NCBI GenBank assembly: GCA_041874725.1
Contig: CP097466.1
Coordinates: 6,262,001-6,326,000 of the forward strand
Length of the DNA stretch: 64,000 nucleotides
DNA from: Duganella sp. BuS-21
GTDB lineage: Bacteria > Pseudomonadota > Gammaproteobacteria > Burkholderiales > Burkholderiaceae_D
Direction: 5' to 3'
Shown here piece after piece: positions 36,246 through 46,012 of the stretch. Numbering within the stretch: position 1 is the first letter of the stretch; each line of letters begins with the position of its first letter. The notes beneath the pieces were generated by a model. The model was not told the origin of the DNA and did not search any database. It worked only from the letters and a program-made list of their open reading frames with translations. Made by a program: the position numbers and the translations under genes.

Positions 36246-36611
36246 ATGATCAAGGGATTGCGCACGGTAGCCTACCCGGTCCAGGACCTGGCCGCCGCCA
36301 AGGACTGGTACGCCAAGGTATTCGACACCGCCCCCTACTTCGACCAGCCGTTCTATGTCGGCTTCAACGTCGGCGGCTTCGAGCTCGGCCTGATCCCGGA
36401 CGGCACGCCCGGCACCACCGGCAGCATGGTCTACTGGGGCGTGGACGATATCGACGCCGAAGTAGCCCGCATCACCGGCCTCGGCGCCACCATCCACCAC
36501 GCCATCCAGGACGTCGGCGAAGGCATCCGCACGGTGGAACTGGCCGACCCGTTCGGCAACCTGCTGTGCCTGATCCTCAACCCGCACTTCGATTTAAAGG
36601 CGGTCCGTTAA
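36246..36611 (+). CDS. VOC (glyoxalase/bleomycin-resistance) family protein
   Basis: A 121-residue protein with the beta-alpha-beta-beta-beta fold of the vicinal oxygen chelate superfamily. TVAYPVQDLAAAKDWYAKVF is the N-terminal module and GIRTVELADPFGNLLCLILN the C-terminal one with a likely metal-binding Glu. The function within the superfamily is not determined. It probably forms a unit with the AraC-type regulator immediately upstream. Confidence 0.87.
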   Translation: MIKGLRTVAYPVQDLAAAKDWYAKVFDTAPYFDQPFYVGFNVGGFELGLIPDGTPGTTGSMVYWGVDDIDAEVARITGLGATIHHAIQDVGEGIRTVELADPFGNLLCLILNPHFDLKAVR

Positions 36612-36640
36612 CACGTCGCTTTGGATTTCGGCACCCTGCA

Positions 36641-37120
36641 TTAGCCAAACTCTCCCTGCGAAGAGTTTAAATACTGAAGAAAGTTAATGCAGTTAACATT
36701 CAAGCGAGGAAGTCCGCAAACGGCAGGCATCTTGTATTTTTGACGATGCGCTGGCAAGACAGCCTGAACGGCTTCATTGGAGACCAGGCCACAGCCGTTA
36801 GCTGCAGCGGCACAAACAATGAAGATGTCATTCTCTCCGACCCCACCGGCTCCACGCGGGTTGTCGATTCCAAGCCACGCTTTTATCTCTAAAGCCTGCA
36901 TGAGGATTTCTTCCGTCATAGGCAGCTGCTGAAAACCAACCACAGTCAACCAATCGTAACAGTCAGGCGACACCACGCGAACTTCATCGACAACGACACT
37001 AGGAAATACTATTTCGCCGTGCACCAGCTGATTGGCAATCCAGGCCCATAGCCGAGGAAATTTTTGGATGGGATAATTATCCCAGGCATAGACAATTGAA
37101 GACGTATCAAACGCCCGCAT
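36641..37120 (-). CDS. DUF4411 (PIN-like) family protein, probable toxin
   Basis: A 159-residue protein of the DUF4411 family, which has a PIN-like nuclease fold. An N-terminal acidic residue in AFDTSSIVYAWDNYP, a Glu in VVDEVRVV and the acidic GVGENDIFIVCAAA region correspond to the metal-binding positions of PIN RNases. Its start overlaps the end of the HTH-ImmA/IrrE gene by 14 bp. The pair has lower GC than its surroundings, which fits horizontal transfer. A toxin role is inferred from the family and this arrangement. Confidence 0.8.
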   Translation of the reverse strand: MRAFDTSSIVYAWDNYPIQKFPRLWAWIANQLVHGEIVFPSVVVDEVRVVSPDCYDWLTVVGFQQLPMTEEILMQALEIKAWLGIDNPRGAGGVGENDIFIVCAAAANGCGLVSNEAVQAVLPAHRQKYKMPAVCGLPRLNVNCINFLQYLNSSQGEFG

Positions 37121-38267
37121 AGTGCTTCTCTAGCTCATGCACATCGCTGACCTTCAAGCCATCCAAATAGCTGCTCGCTTTGGCGAGCGTAATACGCTGG
37201 CTGCTCAGCGCATCAAGGATAGTTCGCACGAACCGGTCGCCAAAAATATGCTTGGGTTCACGATGGCGATAGATTCGCGCCCCTCCGGCTTGTGCTGGCT
37301 GAACTGTTTGTTGCGCTTTCCACGCGCGATAATTGGCGTAATCCATACGTGTCAAACGCCCAGAGTCCAGCAAACGACGCAAAATCACCTCGCCACTGAC
37401 TCCCCATGCACGGCGATAAGGGGTGAGCCATTCGTCAAAATCAGCTACGGCATCAGGTCGCCGCGCATCATCAATCAGCGCTAAAAATTCGTCCGGGACT
37501 AACACCATGCCGGCAAAGGCATTGGCATCACGCTCGCCGCCACGATGCGAATGCATGTCATCATCATCGTCAATGGAACTACTACGATGAAGCAAAATAT
37601 GTCCGAGTTCATGCATTAAGGTGAATGACTGAACTGGCTCAAATTCCTGTTTTTTCACGACGATAACTGGACAGGTAAGATCGTATAAGGCAAACCCCAA
37701 AACAGGGCTATCCGCAGGTATCTGCCATTTTCCGTTATAGCCGTTGCTACGGAAAACGAGTATTCCCTTCGCTTCTACCGCCGACCTATACGTGTCAAAT
37801 GTGAAGGCATTTCTATTGTCTAAGCCTAGCCATTGCCGTACCAAGCGAGCAGCATTCGGAATATTGGCTACAGAAATCTCCGGGGGCAGGAATCGAGGGA
37901 AATCGCTGTCAGCCATCTCCTCTATCAGCGAGAGATAAATTGTTCGCTGCCACTCAACGCGCTCAATCAAGGCCCGCAATCTCACCGACAGCTCTGGCTT
38001 TTGATTGGCAAGGGTCCGAAAAGCCGCAGTGTGAACGCGCTCCTCGTTCACTGGATCTCGCTCCAAAAAGAAAAGAATGCCTCGGCCGAAGTATGCCGCC
38101 ATTTTACTCAACTGATTGAAGGTCAATCCTTTCCCCTCGCCCTCAACCACGCTTTCCAGCGTTGGCAGCGAGATGCCGAGTTCCGTAGCAAGAACCGCTA
38201 AGCTAATACCGTAATCGTCGCAGCACCAGACGATACGTTCGGGGTTGATTGAGCGGATGCGTTCCAT
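37107..38267 (-). CDS. HTH (XRE) plus ImmA/IrrE metallopeptidase domain protein, probable antitoxin
   Basis: A 386-residue protein with an N-terminal XRE-type helix-turn-helix (about 15-70, DDYGISLAVLATELGISLPT) and an ImmA/IrrE-type zinc peptidase domain with MHELGHILLH (HExxH) near residue 235. The ATG at 38267 (MERIRSINPERIVW) starts the HTH region; the frame is open up to 38321. It precedes and overlaps the DUF4411 gene, which is the usual antitoxin-before-toxin order. It may repress its own promoter in the AT-rich leader 38268-38400. Confidence 0.85.
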   Translation of the reverse strand: MERIRSINPERIVWCCDDYGISLAVLATELGISLPTLESVVEGEGKGLTFNQLSKMAAYFGRGILFFLERDPVNEERVHTAAFRTLANQKPELSVRLRALIERVEWQRTIYLSLIEEMADSDFPRFLPPEISVANIPNAARLVRQWLGLDNRNAFTFDTYRSAVEAKGILVFRSNGYNGKWQIPADSPVLGFALYDLTCPVIVVKKQEFEPVQSFTLMHELGHILLHRSSSIDDDDDMHSHRGGERDANAFAGMVLVPDEFLALIDDARRPDAVADFDEWLTPYRRAWGVSGEVILRRLLDSGRLTRMDYANYRAWKAQQTVQPAQAGGARIYRHREPKHIFGDRFVRTILDALSSQRITLAKASSYLDGLKVSDVHELEKHYAGV

Positions 38268-38409
38268 AGATAAATTATACATGCGGAAATTTGAGATCCA
38301 CTGGAATGTCAATTTAATCACATTGATACTCCAAATCCCGCCTGTTCACAAGCGGCCCGCTAACGGATGTGGGAAAATACCGCCTCAGCAAACAAAGAGG
38401 TCGTCCCCC

Positions 38410-39255
38410 ATGTCCGCCACCCGCCGTAACGCCAATCTCATCAAAACGCCCGAGCAAATGGTTCAGGCCCGCGTCGCCGCCCAGTTGGCGGCCGACGTGC
38501 TGACCATGATCGCTCCGCACGTCAAGCCGGGCGTGACTACGGCCTACCTCGACCAGCTGTGCAACGACTACATCGTCAACGTGCAGCAGGCCATCCCGGC
38601 CAACGTCGGCTACGGCGGCTTCCCGGCCACCGTGTGCAGCTCGGTCAACCACGTGGTCTGCCACGGCATCCCGTCGGCCGAGCAGGTGCTGAAGAACGGC
38701 GACATCATCAACATCGACGTGGCCGTCATCAAGGACGGCTGGCACGGCGACACCAGCCGCATGTACTACGTGGGCGAGCCGTCCAAGTCGACCCGCAAGC
38801 TGGTCGAAACCACCTACGCCGCCATGTGGGCCGGCATCCGCGCGGTCAAACCGAAGGCGACGCTGGGCGATGTGGGCTTTGCGATCCAGACCGTGGCCGA
38901 GAAGGCCGGCTACAGCGTGGTGCTCGATTATTGCGGCCACGGCATCGGCATGGTCTACCACGAAGATCCGCAGGTGACGCACTACGGCCGCCCGGGCCAG
39001 GGCATGGTGCTCAAGCCGGGCATGCTGTTTACCATCGAACCGATGATCAACGCCGGCAAGGCTGCGACGAAGGAATTGAGCGACGGCTGGACCGTCGAGA
39101 CGCGCGACAAATCCTTATCGGCGCAATGGGAACACATGGTCCACGTGACCGAAACCGGTTTTGAGGTGCTGACCCTGGCGCCGGGCGAAACCGGCGCCAA
39201 GTCCAACATCCCGAACGCCATGCCGGCCGGCGCGGAAGAGATCAGCGCAGGCTGA
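38410..39255 (+). CDS. map: Type I methionine aminopeptidase
   Basis: A 281-residue enzyme that removes N-terminal methionine. The five metal ligands can be placed: Asp in INIDVAVIKDGWHGDTSRM (two), His in GHGIGMVYHEDP, Glu in FTIEPMINAG and Glu in WEHMVHVTETGF. The ATG at 38410 follows AGAGG. The C-terminal tail (about 20 residues beyond the core) overlaps the convergent barstar-like gene by 14 bp. Being away from rpsB-tsf, it may be a second map copy; this cannot be settled here. Confidence 0.93.
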   Translation: MSATRRNANLIKTPEQMVQARVAAQLAADVLTMIAPHVKPGVTTAYLDQLCNDYIVNVQQAIPANVGYGGFPATVCSSVNHVVCHGIPSAEQVLKNGDIINIDVAVIKDGWHGDTSRMYYVGEPSKSTRKLVETTYAAMWAGIRAVKPKATLGDVGFAIQTVAEKAGYSVVLDYCGHGIGMVYHEDPQVTHYGRPGQGMVLKPGMLFTIEPMINAGKAATKELSDGWTVETRDKSLSAQWEHMVHVTETGFEVLTLAPGETGAKSNIPNAMPAGAEEISAG

Positions 39256-39568
39256 GTTTCAGGGCCGGCTTTTCGCCGTAGTCTTCGTAGCGCTCGTTGA
39301 TGCCGGCCACGCAGTAGGTGAGTTCTTCCACGATGTCGGGGACGGCGGCCTTCATCGCCTCGGCGTCCTTGATGACGATCTCCAGCACTTCATTCGGCTT
39401 CAGGCGGAACTTGCTCATGCCGTCTTCATCGCGCAGATAGCTCAGGCAGTCCACCCAGGCATCCATGGTATTGCCGTAGGAATCCGGGAAGCCCATCGCG
39501 GCTTTGCACTCGGCGTGGAAGTCGTTGAAATCCTTGATGGCTGCGCCATTCAGTTCTGCGGTTGCCAT
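39242..39568 (-). CDS. Barstar-family protein
   Basis: A 108-residue protein of the barstar (ribonuclease inhibitor) family. The helix-loop FHAECKAAMGFPDSYGNTMD with a following DCLSYLRD matches the family pattern GFPDYYGxNxDAxxDCL. Barstar proper inhibits barnase-type RNases. No barnase-like gene is nearby. Its ATG overlaps the stop of the ExbD-like gene by one base (TAATG), so it is translationally coupled to a membrane energy-transduction operon. The function here is unknown. Confidence 0.82.
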   Translation of the reverse strand: MATAELNGAAIKDFNDFHAECKAAMGFPDSYGNTMDAWVDCLSYLRDEDGMSKFRLKPNEVLEIVIKDAEAMKAAVPDIVEELTYCVAGINERYEDYGEKPALKLSLR

Positions 39569-39993
39569 TATTTTTTCTCCGGGGCATCGGTGACGAAGCC
39601 CAATTTTGTTAGTCCGTTGCTCTGCGCCGCCGCCATCACCTGGGCCACCACTTCGTAGCGGGTGTCCTTGTCGGCGCGCAGTTGCAGTTCCGGTTGCGGG
39701 TCCAGCTTGGCCGCTTCGACCAGGCGCGATGCCAGCACCTCACGCTCGACCGGATCGTTATTCCAGAATATCTTGCCCTTGCCGTCGATCGACAGCGTGA
39801 CCGTGGCCGCCGGCGCCGATTCGGCGGGCTGGGTTTGCGCCTTCGGCAGCTCCAGCTGCACCGAGCCGGTGAACATCGGCGCCGCCAGGATGAAAATCAC
39901 CAGCAGCACCAGCATCACATCCACCATGGGCGTGACGTTGATCTCGGCCATCGGGCCGGGATTGCGGTGGTGATTGAATGCGCCGAAGGCCAT
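39568..39993 (-). CDS. ExbD/TolR-family biopolymer transport protein
   Basis: A 141-residue protein with one N-terminal membrane segment (about 20-42) and a periplasmic domain. The segment MAEINVTPMVDVMLVLLVIF carries the conserved Asp that conducts protons in ExbD/TolR. With the ExbB/TolQ-like protein encoded just upstream it forms a proton-driven motor that energises TonB or Tol complexes. No tonB, tolA, tolB or pal gene is adjacent, so TolR and ExbD roles cannot be separated. Confidence 0.92.
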   Translation of the reverse strand: MAFGAFNHHRNPGPMAEINVTPMVDVMLVLLVIFILAAPMFTGSVQLELPKAQTQPAESAPAATVTLSIDGKGKIFWNNDPVEREVLASRLVEAAKLDPQPELQLRADKDTRYEVVAQVMAAAQSNGLTKLGFVTDAPEKK

Positions 39994-39996
39994 GGC

Positions 39997-40665
39997 TTAC
40001 TTCTTCGTCAGATACGCGTGCAGGTCGTGTGCGAAGGCGTCCAGCTCCGCCAGGGTCAGGCGGTTGACGCGGTTGAAACCATTGTAGGCCAGAACGGCGG
40101 GAATGGCGACCGTCAGGCCGATGGCCGTCATCACCAGCGCCTCGCCCACCGGGCCGGCTACTTTGTCGATCTGCACCGTGCCGTGCGAGGACACATTGGC
40201 CAGCGCATGGTAAATGCCCCAGACGGTGCCCAACAGGCCGACGAACGGCGCGGTGGCGCCGATCGAGGCCAGCAGCGTCAGGCCGGCTTCGAGGCGATTG
40301 GTGGCATGCTGGATGGCGCCGCGCAGCACGCGCGTGACCTGCGCCGCGCGGTCCATCTCGCCGCCCAGCGACGGCTGGTCGGCAGCCTTCAGCTGCGTCG
40401 CGCCTTGCTGCGCCAGCGGCAGGAAAATCTTTTCGGGGTCGGCCAATGTCAGCAGGGCCACGCCATCGGGCATGCTCGGCGCATCCCAGAACGCCTGCAC
40501 GGCAGGCGCGCTGCGGCGGATGCGCCAGGCGGCAAATCCCTTGGCCAGGATGAAGAACCAGCTTACCAGCGACATCGCCAGCAGCACAAACGCAACCGCG
40601 TGGCTGATGGCGTCGCCCTGCTCCCAGAAACGGCTCAGGGTGAATTGGCTGGCGGCGGGATTCAT
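39997..40665 (-). CDS. MotA/TolQ/ExbB proton channel family protein
   Basis: A 222-residue inner-membrane protein with three hydrophobic segments. The conserved block [20 protein letters not shown] and [20 protein letters not shown] near the C-terminus are hallmarks of the TolQ/ExbB family. The ATG at 40665 overlaps the dapB stop as ATGA, so it is coupled to dapB. It works with the ExbD/TolR-like protein encoded 3 bp downstream. Confidence 0.92.
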   Translation of the reverse strand: MNPAASQFTLSRFWEQGDAISHAVAFVLLAMSLVSWFFILAKGFAAWRIRRSAPAVQAFWDAPSMPDGVALLTLADPEKIFLPLAQQGATQLKAADQPSLGGEMDRAAQVTRVLRGAIQHATNRLEAGLTLLASIGATAPFVGLLGTVWGIYHALANVSSHGTVQIDKVAGPVGEALVMTAIGLTVAIPAVLAYNGFNRVNRLTLAELDAFAHDLHAYLTKK

Positions 40666-41477
40666 TGGTCGTTCAGATCGTTCAGGCCAAGCACGTCGTA
40701 CATGTCGAACAGGCCGGTCGGCTTGTCGGCCAGGAAGCGGCAGGCGCGCAGGGCGCCGTGGGCGTAAGTAACGCGGCTGCTGGATTTGTGGCTGATCTCG
40801 ATGCGCTCGCCGATGCCGGCGAACAGCACGGTGTGGTCGCCGACGATGTCGCCGCCACGGATGGTGGCGAAGCCGATCGACGATGGATCGCGCTCGCCGG
40901 TCACGCCTTCGCGCGCGAACACGCCGCACTCTTTCAAATCACGGCCCAGCGCATCGGCGATCACCTCGCCCATTTTCAGCGCGGTGCCGGACGGTGCATC
41001 GACCTTGAAGCGGTGGTGGGCTTCGATCACTTCGATATCGTAGCCGGTCGACAGCGCCTTGGCGGCCTGCTCCAGCAGCTTCATGGTGACGTTGACGCCG
41101 ACCGAGAAGTTAGGCGAGAACACGATCGCGGTTTTCCTGGCCGCTGCGGCGATCGCGGCCTTGCCGGCGTCGTCGAAACCGGTGGTGCCGATCACCAGCT
41201 TGATGCCGTGCTCGGCGCAGTATTTCAGGTGTTCGAGGGTGGCTTCCGGACGGGTGAAATCGATCAGAAACTGCGCACCGGCCAGGCCCTTGGCGAATTC
41301 CGACGCCACCGGCACGCCGGCCGGCTTGCCGAGGAAGGCGGCGGCGTCGGCCTGCTCCGAACCGGCGCGGTCCAGCGCACCGGACAGGCGGGCGTCGCCG
41401 GCGTTCTGCACGGCTTCGATCAGGATGCGGCCCATGCGGCCGCCGGCGCCGGCGATGGCGATGTTCAATTCGGTCAT
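40662..41477 (-). CDS. dapB: 4-hydroxy-tetrahydrodipicolinate reductase
   Basis: A 271-residue enzyme of lysine and diaminopimelate synthesis. The N-terminal [19 protein letters not shown] is the dinucleotide-binding loop, the catalytic region is [18 protein letters not shown], and [20 protein letters not shown] is conserved. The ATG at 41477 follows AAGGA at 8 nt; a TTG two codons earlier is unlikely. It is coupled to the exbB-like gene by a 4-bp overlap and follows bamE by 13 bp. Confidence 0.96.
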   Translation of the reverse strand: MTELNIAIAGAGGRMGRILIEAVQNAGDARLSGALDRAGSEQADAAAFLGKPAGVPVASEFAKGLAGAQFLIDFTRPEATLEHLKYCAEHGIKLVIGTTGFDDAGKAAIAAAARKTAIVFSPNFSVGVNVTMKLLEQAAKALSTGYDIEVIEAHHRFKVDAPSGTALKMGEVIADALGRDLKECGVFAREGVTGERDPSSIGFATIRGGDIVGDHTVLFAGIGERIEISHKSSSRVTYAHGALRACRFLADKPTGLFDMYDVLGLNDLNDQ

Positions 41478-41490
41478 GCTCAAATCCTTG

Positions 41491-42135
41491 TTATTTCTTG
41501 TCGTTGCCGATGGTCACGCCCACCGGCGAAGCGGCGGCCGGGTTGTCGGTGCCCGATGGCAGCGGCGCGGTCGGCGCCGGCTTGGCCAGGGCCGCCTCGG
41601 TGGCCGCTTCCTTCTTCAGGTTCGGCGCCGGGCCGGCGATGCGGGCGATGTATTCCTTCTCGGTCGGCAGATTGCCGCCTTCCCAACGCTCGACCTTGCC
41701 GTCCTTGTCGAAGAACACGATCACGCGGCTGGTGGTGGTTTCGCCGCTGCCCTTGGCCAGGCGGAAGGCGTAGTCCCAGCGGTTGGCGTGGAACGGATCG
41801 GCCAGCAGCGCGGTGCCGAAGATGAAGCGAACCTGGTCCTGCGTCATGCCGACTTTCAGCTGCGCCAGCATCTCTTCCGACACGAAGTTACCCTGCTGGA
41901 TGTCTGGACGATAAGGCGACAGGAACCACATGAAACGCTGCAGCTTGGTGATGGTGGTCGTTTGCGCGCCCTTGCTGGCGTCCAGCGTCGGTTCGCTGTC
42001 TTTCACTTCGGTCGATTTCTCGCCCAGCGTGGTTTTGGTCGCGCAGCCGCCCAGCGCCAGCGCTACGCACACGGCAGCGGCCACGGGAGTGAAACGGTGC
42101 AACAAAGACTGCGAAAAAGCCTGGGTGACGCGCAT
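41491..42135 (-). CDS. bamE: Outer membrane protein assembly factor BamE
   Basis: A 214-residue lipoprotein (lipobox LALGGC) with a SmpA/OmlA domain: [20 protein letters not shown], then [20 protein letters not shown]. It is a member of the Bam complex that inserts beta-barrels such as LptD into the outer membrane. It is longer than E. coli BamE (113 residues), with an alanine/proline-rich C-terminal tail. The ATG at 42135 follows GAGGA. It is divergent from fur, a common arrangement. Confidence 0.95.
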   Translation of the reverse strand: MRVTQAFSQSLLHRFTPVAAAVCVALALGGCATKTTLGEKSTEVKDSEPTLDASKGAQTTTITKLQRFMWFLSPYRPDIQQGNFVSEEMLAQLKVGMTQDQVRFIFGTALLADPFHANRWDYAFRLAKGSGETTTSRVIVFFDKDGKVERWEGGNLPTEKEYIARIAGPAPNLKKEAATEAALAKPAPTAPLPSGTDNPAAASPVGVTIGNDKK

Positions 42136-42331
42136 AAAAGTCCTCAATCTGGTCCAGCGTAAGTGCCGAAAAACGCTATATCATAAAGCACCCGGTGCGG
42201 GATGGGGCAAATCTTTGCAACTGTAAAATTCCCGCAGGAAACTTATGCCGCCCCGCAATTAGGTGCGGTGGGAGTCGGAGTACGTTAAACTAACGGCTAG
42301 CTAATCGCCAACTACACAAAGAGTCTCCATC

Positions 42332-42760
42332 ATGGGTAACAATCCTGCCGACCTGAAGGCCAGCGGCCTGAAAGCCACGCTGCCACGCATCAAAATCCTG
42401 GACATCTTCCAGAACAGCGAAGTGCGCCACCTCACTGCCGAGGATGTCTACAAGATCCTGCTGGCCGAAAACATGGACGTGGGCCTGGCGACGGTCTACC
42501 GCGTGCTGACCCAGTTCGAGCAGGCCGGCCTGCTGAACCGCAACCACTTCGAAACGGGCAAGGCGATCTTCGAGCTGAACGCCGGTTCGCACCACGACCA
42601 CCTGGTGTGCGCCGACTGCGGCCGCGTGGAAGAGTTCTACGACGAAGCGATCGAAGAGCGCCAGCACGCCATCGCCAAGGAGCGCGGCTTCAAGATCGCC
42701 GAGCATGCGTTGGCCATCTACGGCAACTGCACCAAAACCGCCTGCCCGCACCGCCCGTAA
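42332..42760 (+). CDS. fur: Ferric uptake regulator
   Basis: A 142-residue Fur protein that represses iron-uptake genes when bound to Fe(II). It has an N-terminal winged helix ([35 protein letters not shown]) and metal sites including [13 protein letters not shown] and the C-terminal [11 protein letters not shown]. Both CxxC-type zinc motifs appear complete or near complete. It is divergent from bamE and converges on hrcA with a 9-bp gap. Confidence 0.96.
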   Translation: MGNNPADLKASGLKATLPRIKILDIFQNSEVRHLTAEDVYKILLAENMDVGLATVYRVLTQFEQAGLLNRNHFETGKAIFELNAGSHHDHLVCADCGRVEEFYDEAIEERQHAIAKERGFKIAEHALAIYGNCTKTACPHRP

Positions 42761-42769
42761 AAACCCGGT

Positions 42770-43780
42770 TTAATTATGGCTGAGCGCGTTCGATAGCAGC
42801 TTGGCCGTGATGTCGACGATCGGGATCACCCGTTCGTAAGCCATGCGCGTTGGGCCGATCACCCCCAGCGTGCCGACGATCTTGCCGTTGGCCGTGTACG
42901 GCGCGGTGACCACGCTCATCTCGTCCATCGGCACCAGGCTCGATTCCCCACCGATATAGATCTGCACGCCGCTGGCCTTGCTCGAGACGTCGAGCAGCTG
43001 CATCAGGCCGGTCTTTTGCTCGAACATGTCGAACATCTGGCGCAGCGAACTCATGTTCGAGGACAGGTCGCTCACCGACAGCAGGTTGCGCTCGCCCGAA
43101 ATCACCATATTGTCGCTGTTGTCGGCCATCGCCTCGCTGCCGGCCTCCACCGCCACCTGCATCAGGCGGCCCATGTCGTCGCGCAACTGGCGCAGCTCGC
43201 TTTGCAGGCGCGTGTGTACTTCGTCGAACGCCAGCCCGCCGTAATTCTGGTTGATGTAGTTGGCCGACTGCACCAGCTGCGAGGGGCTGTAGTCGACATC
43301 GGTCAGCAGCAAACGGTTCTGCACGTCGCCGTTGGGCGCCACGATCACCAGCAGGATGCGCTTTTCGCCCAGGCGCAGGAATTCGATCTGCTGGAACACC
43401 AACTCGCGGCGCGGGCTCAGCACCACGCCGGCGAACTGCGACAGCGACGACAGCATCTGCGCCGCGTTGGTGATCATCTTCTGCGGCTGCGGCGACTGCA
43501 GGCGCGCGCCCATCGACTGCTCGTCCATGGTCTGCACCGTCAGCAGGGTGTCGACAAAGATGCGGTAGCCGCGCGGCGTCGGCACCCGGCCGGCCGAGGT
43601 GTGCGGACTGGCCACGTAGCCGAGCTCCTCCAGGTCCGCCATGATGTTGCGGATGGTGGCCGGCGACAGGTCCAGGCCGGAAATCTTGGAGAGCGCGCGC
43701 GACCCTACCGGCTGGCCGTCCGCGATATAGCGCTCCACCAGGGCCTTGAGCAAAGTTTGTGCGCGTGTATCGAGTTGCAT
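42770..43780 (-). CDS. hrcA: Heat-inducible transcription repressor HrcA
   Basis: A 336-residue repressor of class I heat-shock genes that binds CIRCE elements. The N-terminal winged helix ([40 protein letters not shown]) and the GAF-like middle and C-terminal parts ([18 protein letters not shown]) are typical. No groE, grpE or dnaK gene and no CIRCE element are in the window. Confidence 0.96.
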   Translation of the reverse strand: MQLDTRAQTLLKALVERYIADGQPVGSRALSKISGLDLSPATIRNIMADLEELGYVASPHTSAGRVPTPRGYRIFVDTLLTVQTMDEQSMGARLQSPQPQKMITNAAQMLSSLSQFAGVVLSPRRELVFQQIEFLRLGEKRILLVIVAPNGDVQNRLLLTDVDYSPSQLVQSANYINQNYGGLAFDEVHTRLQSELRQLRDDMGRLMQVAVEAGSEAMADNSDNMVISGERNLLSVSDLSSNMSSLRQMFDMFEQKTGLMQLLDVSSKASGVQIYIGGESSLVPMDEMSVVTAPYTANGKIVGTLGVIGPTRMAYERVIPIVDITAKLLSNALSHN

Positions 43781-43829
43781 GCTAAGTTTCAGTGAGTATC
43801 AGTGATGGCAGAGGGTGAAGCTGTCCTTA

Positions 43830-44546
43830 TTATGCACTTCTATCCCCCATCTGCCCACGTATCCATTCCAGTAGTTCATCAAAAGTCGCGCAAATGGCGT
43901 CCGGCGTGACGCCGGCCTCCAGATGGGCGCGGCTGCCGTGGCGGTTCATCCAGACCGCGCGCAAGCCGGCGGCCTGCGCGCCCTGCACGTCCAGCCGCAG
44001 GTCGTCGCCGACGTAGACCGCATCGGTGGGCGCCACGCCCATGGCCGCGCAGGCCGCGCGGAAAATGGCCGGGTCCGGCTTGGCACTGCCGAACTGCGAC
44101 GACGACAAGGTGTACTCGAAATGGTGGTTCATGCCGATGACGTCAAGATCGGCGTTGCCGTTGGTGATCACACCCAGCCGCAACATGCCCTGCAGCAGCG
44201 GCAGCACCGGCAGCACGTCGGCATACGGCGCCACCAGGTTGCGCTGCACGGCGAAGTGCTGCATCGCACCTTCGATATGGGCCGGATCCTCGCCGGTTTC
44301 GGCAAACACCTCGGCCAGCGCCTCGCGCCGCAGCTGGTACAGGTCGGCGATGAGCTCGGGCCGGCGCTCCAGCAGCGCCATGCGGCGTACCCGCAGCTCG
44401 GCCACACTGAACGCCTGCGCCATCCTGGGCGCGCGCTCGGCCAGCCAGGCATGCCAGCTGGCTTCAGCGGCGATGATGACCGGGCCGATCGGCCACAGGG
44501 TATCGTCCAGATCGAACAGCAAAGCAAGGGGGCGGCGGGAAGTCAT
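43830..44546 (-). CDS. HAD-family hydrolase
   Basis: A 238-residue haloacid-dehalogenase-superfamily phosphatase. Motif I is LLFDLDDTLWP (nucleophile Asp and acid/base Asp), motif II lies in LGVITNGNADLD, and motifs III-IV are FGSAKPDPAIF and VYVGDDLRLDVQGA. A helical cap of subfamily I lies at about 20-95. The substrate is not predictable. It follows hrcA by 49 bp on the same strand. Confidence 0.9.
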   Translation of the reverse strand: MTSRRPLALLFDLDDTLWPIGPVIIAAEASWHAWLAERAPRMAQAFSVAELRVRRMALLERRPELIADLYQLRREALAEVFAETGEDPAHIEGAMQHFAVQRNLVAPYADVLPVLPLLQGMLRLGVITNGNADLDVIGMNHHFEYTLSSSQFGSAKPDPAIFRAACAAMGVAPTDAVYVGDDLRLDVQGAQAAGLRAVWMNRHGSRAHLEAGVTPDAICATFDELLEWIRGQMGDRSA

Positions 44547-44614
44547 GGCAAAGGCACACTAGTAAGTCTATGGTAAGCCCATGGTAACATCACGATTATC
44601 CCGCTGGAGATCGC

Positions 44615-46012
44615 GTGCTGTTATCCATCCTGAGACGCGGGGCCCTGCCCCTGCTGCTGGCCGGCTGCGCCGCCACCAATACCGCGCCGCCGCCGGACTT
44701 CACGTCGTACGTGGTGATGGGCGAATACGGCGCCGCCGTGGCGCGCGTGCTGATCGATGCCGCCGCCTGCCCCGAGATCGTGCTCGACCAGCGTCCCCAG
44801 CCGATGACGCTGCGCGCACCGGCCGCCACCATTGCCCTGCGCACCACGCCGTTTGCCCCGGCCGATTCCAAGCCCGCCGAATTCCCCCTGCTGAGCTGCG
44901 AAGCCACGCTGCCGGCAGGCACCGCCAGCGCCCGCGTGTTTGGCCGCGCCCTGCCGCTGCCGAAATCCGCGCCGCAGCGCATCGTGGTCATCGGCGACAC
45001 CGGCTGCCGCCTGCAAAAAAGCAGCAACAGCTACCAGGCCTGCAACGATGGCGCGCAATACCCGTTCGCCACCGTCGCCAGACAGGCGGCCGCCTGGAAG
45101 CCGGACCTGGTAATCCACGTGGGCGACTACCACTACCGCGAAAACGCCTGCCCGGAAGGCAATGCCGGATGCGCCGGCAGCCCCTGGGGCTACGGCTGGG
45201 ACGCCTGGGACGAGGATTTCTTCGCGCCCGGCGCCAAACTGCTGGACGCCGCCCCCTGGATCATGGCGCGCGGCAACCACGAAAATTGCCTGCGCGGCGG
45301 CCAGGGCTACTGGCGCTTCCTCGATCCACGTCCGCTGCTCAAGGGCCGCGACTGCAACGCCGCAGCGGACGACGCCACCGGCAACTACAGCGATCCCTAC
45401 GCCGTCCCCGTCGGCCAGGACACCCAGTTGCTGGTGCTCGACACCGCCTACACCAGCTGGAAAGGCCTGAAACCGGGCGACCTGGCCTACGACAAGTACC
45501 GCGACCTGTACCGCAAGCTGGACGCCCTGGCGCAGCGCGCGCCGCACAACATCGGCATCTCGCACCATCCGCTGCTGGGCATGGGCGCGGACCGCAAGGC
45601 GGACGGCAGCATCGTGCTGCTGCCGGGCGACGCCGGCCTGCAGGCGGCGCTGGGTTCGCTCAATCCGCTGCTATTCCCGCCGTCGGTGCAGGCGATGCTG
45701 TCGGGCCACGTGCATTTGTGGCAACAGCTTAGCTTCTCCAGTCCGCATCCCAGCCAGTTCATCGCCGGTTTTTCCGGCACCTCGGAAGACACGGTGCCGC
45801 TGCCGGAGCGGCTGCCGCCGGGCGTGACGCCGGCGCCGGGCGCCGTGGTCGAGCACTTCAGTTCATGGGTGGACGGCTTCGGCTACATGACCATGGAGCG
45901 GCGCGGCGCCGGGCAATGGCTGGTGGAAGTGCACGACCTGCAAGGCCAGGTGCGCAACCGTTGCCGGCTGAACGGCAAGCGATCGCAATGCGACGTGGCT
46001 CAAGTTAAGTAA
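44615..46012 (+). CDS. Exported lipoprotein metallophosphoesterase
   Basis: A 465-residue calcineurin-like phosphoesterase. The five metal-binding blocks are present: VVIGDTGCR, LVIHVGDYHYR, IMARGNHEN, GISHHPLLG and LSGHVHLWQ. A short signal sequence with lipobox LLLAGC (Cys18) points to envelope attachment. The GTG start at 44615 has GGAG 6 nt upstream. The N-terminal 125 residues form a separate domain that I do not recognise. The substrate (nucleotide, phosphoester or phospholipid) is unknown. Confidence 0.88.
   Translation: MLLSILRRGALPLLLAGCAATNTAPPPDFTSYVVMGEYGAAVARVLIDAAACPEIVLDQRPQPMTLRAPAATIALRTTPFAPADSKPAEFPLLSCEATLPAGTASARVFGRALPLPKSAPQRIVVIGDTGCRLQKSSNSYQACNDGAQYPFATVARQAAAWKPDLVIHVGDYHYRENACPEGNAGCAGSPWGYGWDAWDEDFFAPGAKLLDAAPWIMARGNHENCLRGGQGYWRFLDPRPLLKGRDCNAAADDATGNYSDPYAVPVGQDTQLLVLDTAYTSWKGLKPGDLAYDKYRDLYRKLDALAQRAPHNIGISHHPLLGMGADRKADGSIVLLPGDAGLQAALGSLNPLLFPPSVQAMLSGHVHLWQQLSFSSPHPSQFIAGFSGTSEDTVPLPERLPPGVTPAPGAVVEHFSSWVDGFGYMTMERRGAGQWLVEVHDLQGQVRNRCRLNGKRSQCDVAQVK

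Noticed and set aside
44581..45732. A 383-codon plus-strand frame overlapping the metallophosphoesterase
   Set aside because: It is a shifted-frame shadow. The real frame has a lipobox and all five metallophosphoesterase motifs.
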